From contig JAMWZC010000003.1 of assembly GCA_024304985.1 (NCBI GenBank), positions 394,611 through 458,610 of the forward strand: a stretch of DNA of 64,000 bases. The letters run 5' to 3'. The notes below the pieces were generated by a model. The model saw only the letters and a list, made by a program, of their open reading frames with translations. It had not been told where the DNA came from and did no database searches. The translations under genes were made by a program, and so were the position numbers. The stretch comes from Paracoccaceae bacterium. GTDB taxonomy: Bacteria > Pseudomonadota > Alphaproteobacteria > Rhodobacterales > Rhodobacteraceae. Shown piece by piece: positions 60,476-64,000 of this stretch (the first letter of the stretch is position 1; each line of letters begins with the position of its first letter).

Positions 60476-61132
60476 ATGCGCAAACCCCAAAGCGTCAAGG
60501 CGCTGGACGATCTGGGCCGGGTGCGGCTGTCCGAGAGTTTCTATCTGCGTGACTTCCTGCATAGCGAGGTGGCCGCGTTTCACGGGATGCCCAATATCCC
60601 CGATGATCCCGATCTGGCCATCACGGCGGGGCGGCGTCTGTGCGAGGTCTTGCTGGAGCCGTTGCAGGCAGCCTTCGGGCGGATCGCGATCCGGTCGGCC
60701 TATCGCTGCGCGGCGGTCAACGCCTTTTGCAACGCGCAGCAAAGGGCGGGCAAGGCGGGCTATCCCTGCGCCTCCAACGCCACGACAGCGGCCAATCACA
60801 TCTGGGACCTGCGCGATGCGCAGGGCCGGATGGGGGCCACGGCCTGCATCGTGATCCCGTGGTTCGCCGATCGCTATGCGGCGGGGGCGGATTGGCGCGG
60901 TTTGGCGTGGTGGGTGCATGACCACCTGCCCCATCACAGCCAGTTCTTTTTCCCGCGCAACGCGGCCTTCAACCTGACATGGCGCGAAGACCCCGACGGG
61001 CGGATCGACAGCTATGTCGCGCCGCGCGGCTGTCTGACCAAGCCGGGCATGGCGAACCATGCCGGATCGCATGCCGCGTGGTATGAGGGCTTTCCCCCGG
61101 GGCCGGAACGCGGCACTCTGGGCCATCCCTGA
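60476..61132 (+). CDS. M15 peptidase-like (hedgehog/DD-peptidase fold) hypothetical protein
   Basis: 218 aa from the ATG at 60476. The first half resembles M15-type DD-peptidase folds: YLRDFLHSEVAAFHGMPN, RLCEVLLEPLQAAFG, IAIRSAYRCAAVNAFCN, and AANHIWDLRD, where His and Asp fall where zinc ligands are expected. Later GLAWWVHDHLPHHSQFFF and NLTWRE. No signal peptide is seen, so cell-wall cleavage is doubtful. 177 bases from the pqi operon on the other strand; the gap includes a perfect palindrome CGTGATCACG at 60351-60360. Assignment to M15 is moderate. Confidence 0.6.
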   Translation: MRKPQSVKALDDLGRVRLSESFYLRDFLHSEVAAFHGMPNIPDDPDLAITAGRRLCEVLLEPLQAAFGRIAIRSAYRCAAVNAFCNAQQRAGKAGYPCASNATTAANHIWDLRDAQGRMGATACIVIPWFADRYAAGADWRGLAWWVHDHLPHHSQFFFPRNAAFNLTWREDPDGRIDSYVAPRGCLTKPGMANHAGSHAAWYEGFPPGPERGTLGHP

Positions 61133-61146
61133 TCCGAGGACCAGTC

Positions 61147-61680
61147 ATGCTGACCATCGACCCTGCCCGCTCTGACCTGCTGGTGATCGACTTTCAGGAG
61201 CGGCTGATGCCCGCGATTGATCAGGCCGGTCAGCGGCTGGATCAGGCCGCGCGCCTGATCCGGGCGGCGGAGGTTCTGGGCCTGCCGCGCCACGTGACCG
61301 AGCAGAACCCCGCACGGCTGGGCGGCACCGTGCCCATGCTTGAGATCCCGGCGGGTGAGGCCATGGCGAAAATGGATTTCGACGCGGCGCGCGATCCGGC
61401 CATCACGGCGGCGCTGGCGGGGGATCGGGCGCTGGTCGTCTGTGGCTGCGAGGCGCATGTCTGCGTCCTGCAAACCGTGCTGGGGCTGCTTGCCGAGGGG
61501 CGGCAGGTCTATGTGGTGGCCGATGCCGTGGGCTCGCGCACCGAGGCGAACCGGCAGGCGGGACTGGCGCGGATGGCGCGGCACGGGGCCGAGATCGTCA
61601 CGACCGAGATGGTCCTGTTCGAATGGCTGGGCAGCGCGGCGCATCCGGCCTTCAAGGCGCTGATGCCGCTGATCAAATAG
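61147..61680 (+). CDS. isochorismatase-family cysteine hydrolase
   Basis: 177 aa. Catalytic triad by position: D15 (LLVIDFQER), K75 (AKMDF), C106 (GCEAHVCVLQT). The cis-peptide region ALVVCGCEAHVC is standard. Family members include nicotinamidase, isochorismatase and carbamoylases; the E. coli YcaC/ribosome-associated group of unknown substrate is the closest in feel. 14 bases after the preceding gene. Nicotinamidase is not supported, since the characteristic zinc-binding DxHxxxxH is absent. Confidence 0.88.
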   Translation: MLTIDPARSDLLVIDFQERLMPAIDQAGQRLDQAARLIRAAEVLGLPRHVTEQNPARLGGTVPMLEIPAGEAMAKMDFDAARDPAITAALAGDRALVVCGCEAHVCVLQTVLGLLAEGRQVYVVADAVGSRTEANRQAGLARMARHGAEIVTTEMVLFEWLGSAAHPAFKALMPLIK

Positions 61681-61773
61681 GGGCAACGACTCGGTTGACA
61701 GATGCGGGCGCGCGGCGCGACGCTGTGGGCAAGGCGGGATGGACCCGCCGTGACCAACAGGGAGTGTGAAGCG

Positions 61774-62607
61774 ATGTGCCATGCCTGTGTGATGGAGTCA
61801 GTGAAGAACCGGATGTTGAGCCGCCGCGATCTGTTTCGCGGCACGGCGGCCAGTGCGGCGGCGGTGGCCCTTGGCGGGGTTGCGGGCGGTGGCTTGCTGG
61901 GCGCGCGGCCTGTGGCGGCCTCGACCCATTCCAGCGTGGCGGACATGACGCACACGCTGCATCCCGATTTCCCGACCTTTTTCGGGGATCAGCAGTTCTT
62001 CGAGGAGCAGAAGTTCAATTTCGCGGAACATAGTTTCAACCTCAAGGAATTGCGGGTGAACGAGCATACGGGCACGCATGTGGACGCGCCGCTGCATTTC
62101 TCGGCCGATGGAAACGCGGTGGACGAGATCGCGGTCGAAAACCTGATCGTGCCGCTTTGCGTGGTGGACATCCGCGAGCGCGCGGCGGCGGATGCGGATG
62201 CACAGGTGACGCCGGATGATCTGAAGGCGTGGATCGACGCGAATGGCCCGATCCCCGAACGCGCCTGTGTGGCGATGAATTCGGGCTGGGGGGCGTTTGT
62301 GAATGACCCCAAGTTCCGCAATGCCGATGGCGAGGGCAAGATGCATTTCCCCGGTTTTCACGTCGAGGCGGCGCAGATGCTGCTGGAGACGGGGGCTGTG
62401 GGGATTGCCAGCGATACGCTGTCGCTGGATCACGGCATCTCGCCGGATTTCGCGGCGCATTACGCGTGGTTACCGCAGAACCGTTGGGGGATCGAGTGTC
62501 TGGCCAATCTGGACGCGGTCCCCGCCACGGGGGCCACGCTGGTGGTGGGCGCGCCCAAGCATCGCGGCGGCACGGGCGGGCCTGCGCGCGTCTTTACCCT
62601 GATCTGA
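61774..62607 (+). CDS. cyclase-family metal hydrolase with Tat signal (kynurenine formamidase-like)
   Basis: 277 aa from the ATG at 61774 (AGGGAG about 11 bases before). Tat signal: SRRDLFRG at residues 16-23, then AASAAAVALGGVAGGGLLG. Cyclase motif HTGTHVDAPLH at 98-108 provides metal ligands. SLDHGISPDFAAHYAWLPQN in the C-terminal half. Family reactions include hydrolysis of N-formylkynurenine and other amides or lactones; secreted versions usually act on unknown compounds. In the same direction as its neighbours with a 93-base gap. Confidence 0.85.
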   Translation: MCHACVMESVKNRMLSRRDLFRGTAASAAAVALGGVAGGGLLGARPVAASTHSSVADMTHTLHPDFPTFFGDQQFFEEQKFNFAEHSFNLKELRVNEHTGTHVDAPLHFSADGNAVDEIAVENLIVPLCVVDIRERAAADADAQVTPDDLKAWIDANGPIPERACVAMNSGWGAFVNDPKFRNADGEGKMHFPGFHVEAAQMLLETGAVGIASDTLSLDHGISPDFAAHYAWLPQNRWGIECLANLDAVPATGATLVVGAPKHRGGTGGPARVFTLI

Positions 62608-62658
62608 TCCATGCCGGGGCGGGCCGCGTGTCCGCCCCCCCCCCCTTAGGAGCGTTCG

Positions 62659-63066
62659 ATGGCCACTGTCACTCCCCCCGCCGATCCCGAAGCCGATCCC
62701 CGCGTCAAGGCGGTGTTCGACGATATCCGCGCCACGCGGAAGTCGGATTTCATCAATAATGTCTGGCGGTATCTGGCCTTTGATCCCGGCTTGCTGGAGG
62801 AGGTCTGGCGCGATGTGAAGGCGGTGCTGGCGACGCCCTCTGCCCTTGATCCCAAGGTCAAGGAAATGATCTATGCTGCCGTGTCCATCGCCAATGCCTG
62901 CGACTACTGCACCCATTCGCATCTGGCCTCTGCCCGCGCGAAGGGGATGACGGCGGCGGAACAGGCAGATCTTCTGCGCGTTGTTGCCACGGCGGGCAAG
63001 ACGAACCATATCCTGAACGCGATCCGGCCACCGATCGACGATGCCTTTCTGATGGACAAGGGCTGA
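62659..63066 (+). CDS. carboxymuconolactone decarboxylase/AhpD-family protein
   Basis: 135 aa. AhpD-type redox site C81-x2-C84 with H88 (ANACDYCTHSHLASARAKGM). KVKEMIYAAVSIANACDYC is the family core. AhpD-like proteins reduce peroxides or act on electrophiles. Preceded by an unusual C run at 62635-62645 just before AGGAG. It may protect against by-products of the enzymes upstream. Confidence 0.87.
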   Translation: MATVTPPADPEADPRVKAVFDDIRATRKSDFINNVWRYLAFDPGLLEEVWRDVKAVLATPSALDPKVKEMIYAAVSIANACDYCTHSHLASARAKGMTAAEQADLLRVVATAGKTNHILNAIRPPIDDAFLMDKG

Positions 63067-63248
63067 CGCGATCCGCGCCTCCACCTCGTGGTGATCAGCG
63101 GTCATCCGCCCGGCGACCGGTGCAGGACCGCACTACACGCCATTGTGACGGAACGGATATTCCGGATCGTGCGTTTAGTCTCCAGATGAGCCAAGTCATC
63201 CGCGATATGGCCTGCCCCGCAGGTCCAGCACAAAGGCACAGGTGAGAC

Positions 63249-64000
63249 ATGACACGCAGAACACTGAAAACCACGACCGCCAGCATCCTGGCGCTGTCGT
63301 TGATCCAGCCCTATCCGGCGATGGCGCAGCTTCGTGCGCTGAATCCGCAAGCGGCGCAACATTCCAGCGTCAGCACAGGGTCGGAGCGGATTTTCCTAGC
63401 GCAAGCTGAGGATGCGACATGCTTCACCGATGGTGAAGTCGATACCGCCCGCTGCGATATCGACATGATGCGTGCCGAGCTTGAGGCGCTGCTGGAAAAC
63501 GGTCTGCCCGATGCGGCGGACCGGCCCGCCGAGGATGAGTTGACCGCCGCCTTGACCGCTGAAGAGCGGATCGGGTTGCTGAGCGCGGCCATCGAGGATG
63601 CGGAGCGCGAAGCGTCGCTGGAGGCGGAAACTGTGGCCAATGCCGAAGCCGAGGCCACCGTTGCCGCAGAGGCCGAGGCGGCCGCACGGGCCGAAGCCGA
63701 GCAAGCGGCGGCTGCCCAGGCCGCGGCCGAGGAAACCGCTCTGAAAGAGGCTGAAGCTGCGGCAGCGGCGGAAGCCGAAGCGGCGATGGCGGCGGAAGCA
63801 GAAGCCGAAGCGGCCGCACGGGCCGAGGCCGAGGAGGCTGCGGCCGCCGGTGCCGCTGCGGAAGAGGCGGCGGCCGCCGAAGCCGCGCGTCTGGCGGAGG
63901 CAGAAGCCGAGGCTGACGCCGCTGTCGAAGCCGAAGCGGCAGCCACCGCAGAGGCCGAAGCCGCAACGGAGGCAGAGACCACCGCCGAGGGCGAGGTCAG
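63249..64000 (+). CDS. exported Ala/Glu-rich protein, probably OmpA family (partial, runs off the window)
   Basis: 250 codons seen, open to the right edge. Signal peptide MTRRTLKTTTASILALSLIQ, cleaved near AMAQ. After about 100 residues with CFTDGEVDTARCDIDMMRAE, it becomes a long Ala/Glu repeat (EAEAAARAEAEQAAAAQAAA) from about residue 115 to the edge, predicted helical or coiled. Rhodobacterales often encode proteins like this with a C-terminal OmpA domain, which would lie beyond the window. Start codon has AGGTGAG just before. Confidence 0.75.
   Translation, partial: MTRRTLKTTTASILALSLIQPYPAMAQLRALNPQAAQHSSVSTGSERIFLAQAEDATCFTDGEVDTARCDIDMMRAELEALLENGLPDAADRPAEDELTAALTAEERIGLLSAAIEDAEREASLEAETVANAEAEATVAAEAEAAARAEAEQAAAAQAAAEETALKEAEAAAAAEAEAAMAAEAEAEAAARAEAEEAAAAGAAAEEAAAAEAARLAEAEAEADAAVEAEAAATAEAEAATEAETTAEGEV

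Noticed and set aside
61147-61680. Reading the isochorismatase-family gene as a nicotinamidase feeding the nicotinate module
   Set aside because: The zinc-binding DxHxxxxH motif of nicotinamidases is missing and the gene is 23 kb away with other neighbours.
1-64000. tRNA or rRNA genes, CRISPR arrays, insertion sequences, prophage or integrase genes
   Set aside because: I looked for conserved RNA stretches, regularly spaced repeats and transposase or integrase motifs, and saw none.

Overview
The window looks like part of a chromosome of a high-G+C marine or soil alphaproteobacterium of the Rhodobacterales (Roseobacter/Paracoccaceae type). The evidence is gene content and codon use: TAXI- and DctP-type TRAP transporters, a six-gene Mrp antiporter with fused A and B subunits, a malonate matPQMAB-like operon, a fused livHM gene and an ApbE-fold/6-hydroxynicotinate reductase cluster. 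I saw no rRNA, tRNA, CRISPR array, insertion sequence or phage gene. Most genes are in tight operons joined by ATGA, TGATG or 8-base overlaps.

Layout. 61-5864: class III aminotransferase, then a TAXI-TRAP transporter with its UspA protein. 6141-12893: Mrp Na+/H+ antiporter operon mnhAB-C-D-E-F-G ending in a CbiX-like gene. 12901-19480: malonate uptake and use, matPQMAB on the minus strand, with a divergent GntR regulator and a palindromic operator. 19825-21876: an unusual surface protein, an ice-binding-like (DUF3494) domain joined to an autotransporter barrel.

22272-43713 is the most interesting region, a catabolic island. It holds a Rieske oxygenase with a branched-chain-type ABC importer, a MarR regulator, and a seven-gene minus-strand operon: ferredoxin reductase, xanthine-dehydrogenase-family FAD subunit, fused Fe-S/molybdenum subunit, 6-hydroxynicotinate reductase, an ApbE-fold UPF0280 protein and two AA_synth (DUF1185) proteins. 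A divergent enamidase follows. Hydroxylase, reductase and enamidase are the first three steps of the reductive nicotinate pathway known from Eubacterium barkeri. A palindrome TTTGTTAG-N4-CTAACAAA recurs at the Rieske/MarR, ferredoxin reductase and enamidase promoters, with a weaker copy before the FAD subunit gene, which suggests one MarR regulon. Next come an N-demethylase-like flavoprotein and a GbcA/GbcB-like Rieske pair, so the substrate may be nicotinate or an N-methylated heterocycle or betaine.

43793-56321: a peptide/amide scavenging cluster (MlrC-like M81 peptidase, Dpp-type ABC importer, two M20 peptidases, IclR regulator, cytoplasmic penicillin-acylase-family hydrolase). 56327-60298: a PqiABC lipid transport operon with PqiA split in two. 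60476-63066: an M15-like protein, an isochorismatase-family hydrolase, a Tat-exported cyclase-family enzyme and an AhpD-like protein. 63249 to the edge: the start of an exported Ala/Glu-rich protein, probably OmpA family.

A recurring structural theme is a perfect G+C-rich stem-loop without a T-run directly after each of the four transporter solute-binding-protein genes. All functional calls come from reading motifs and from memory of families; no database search was run.
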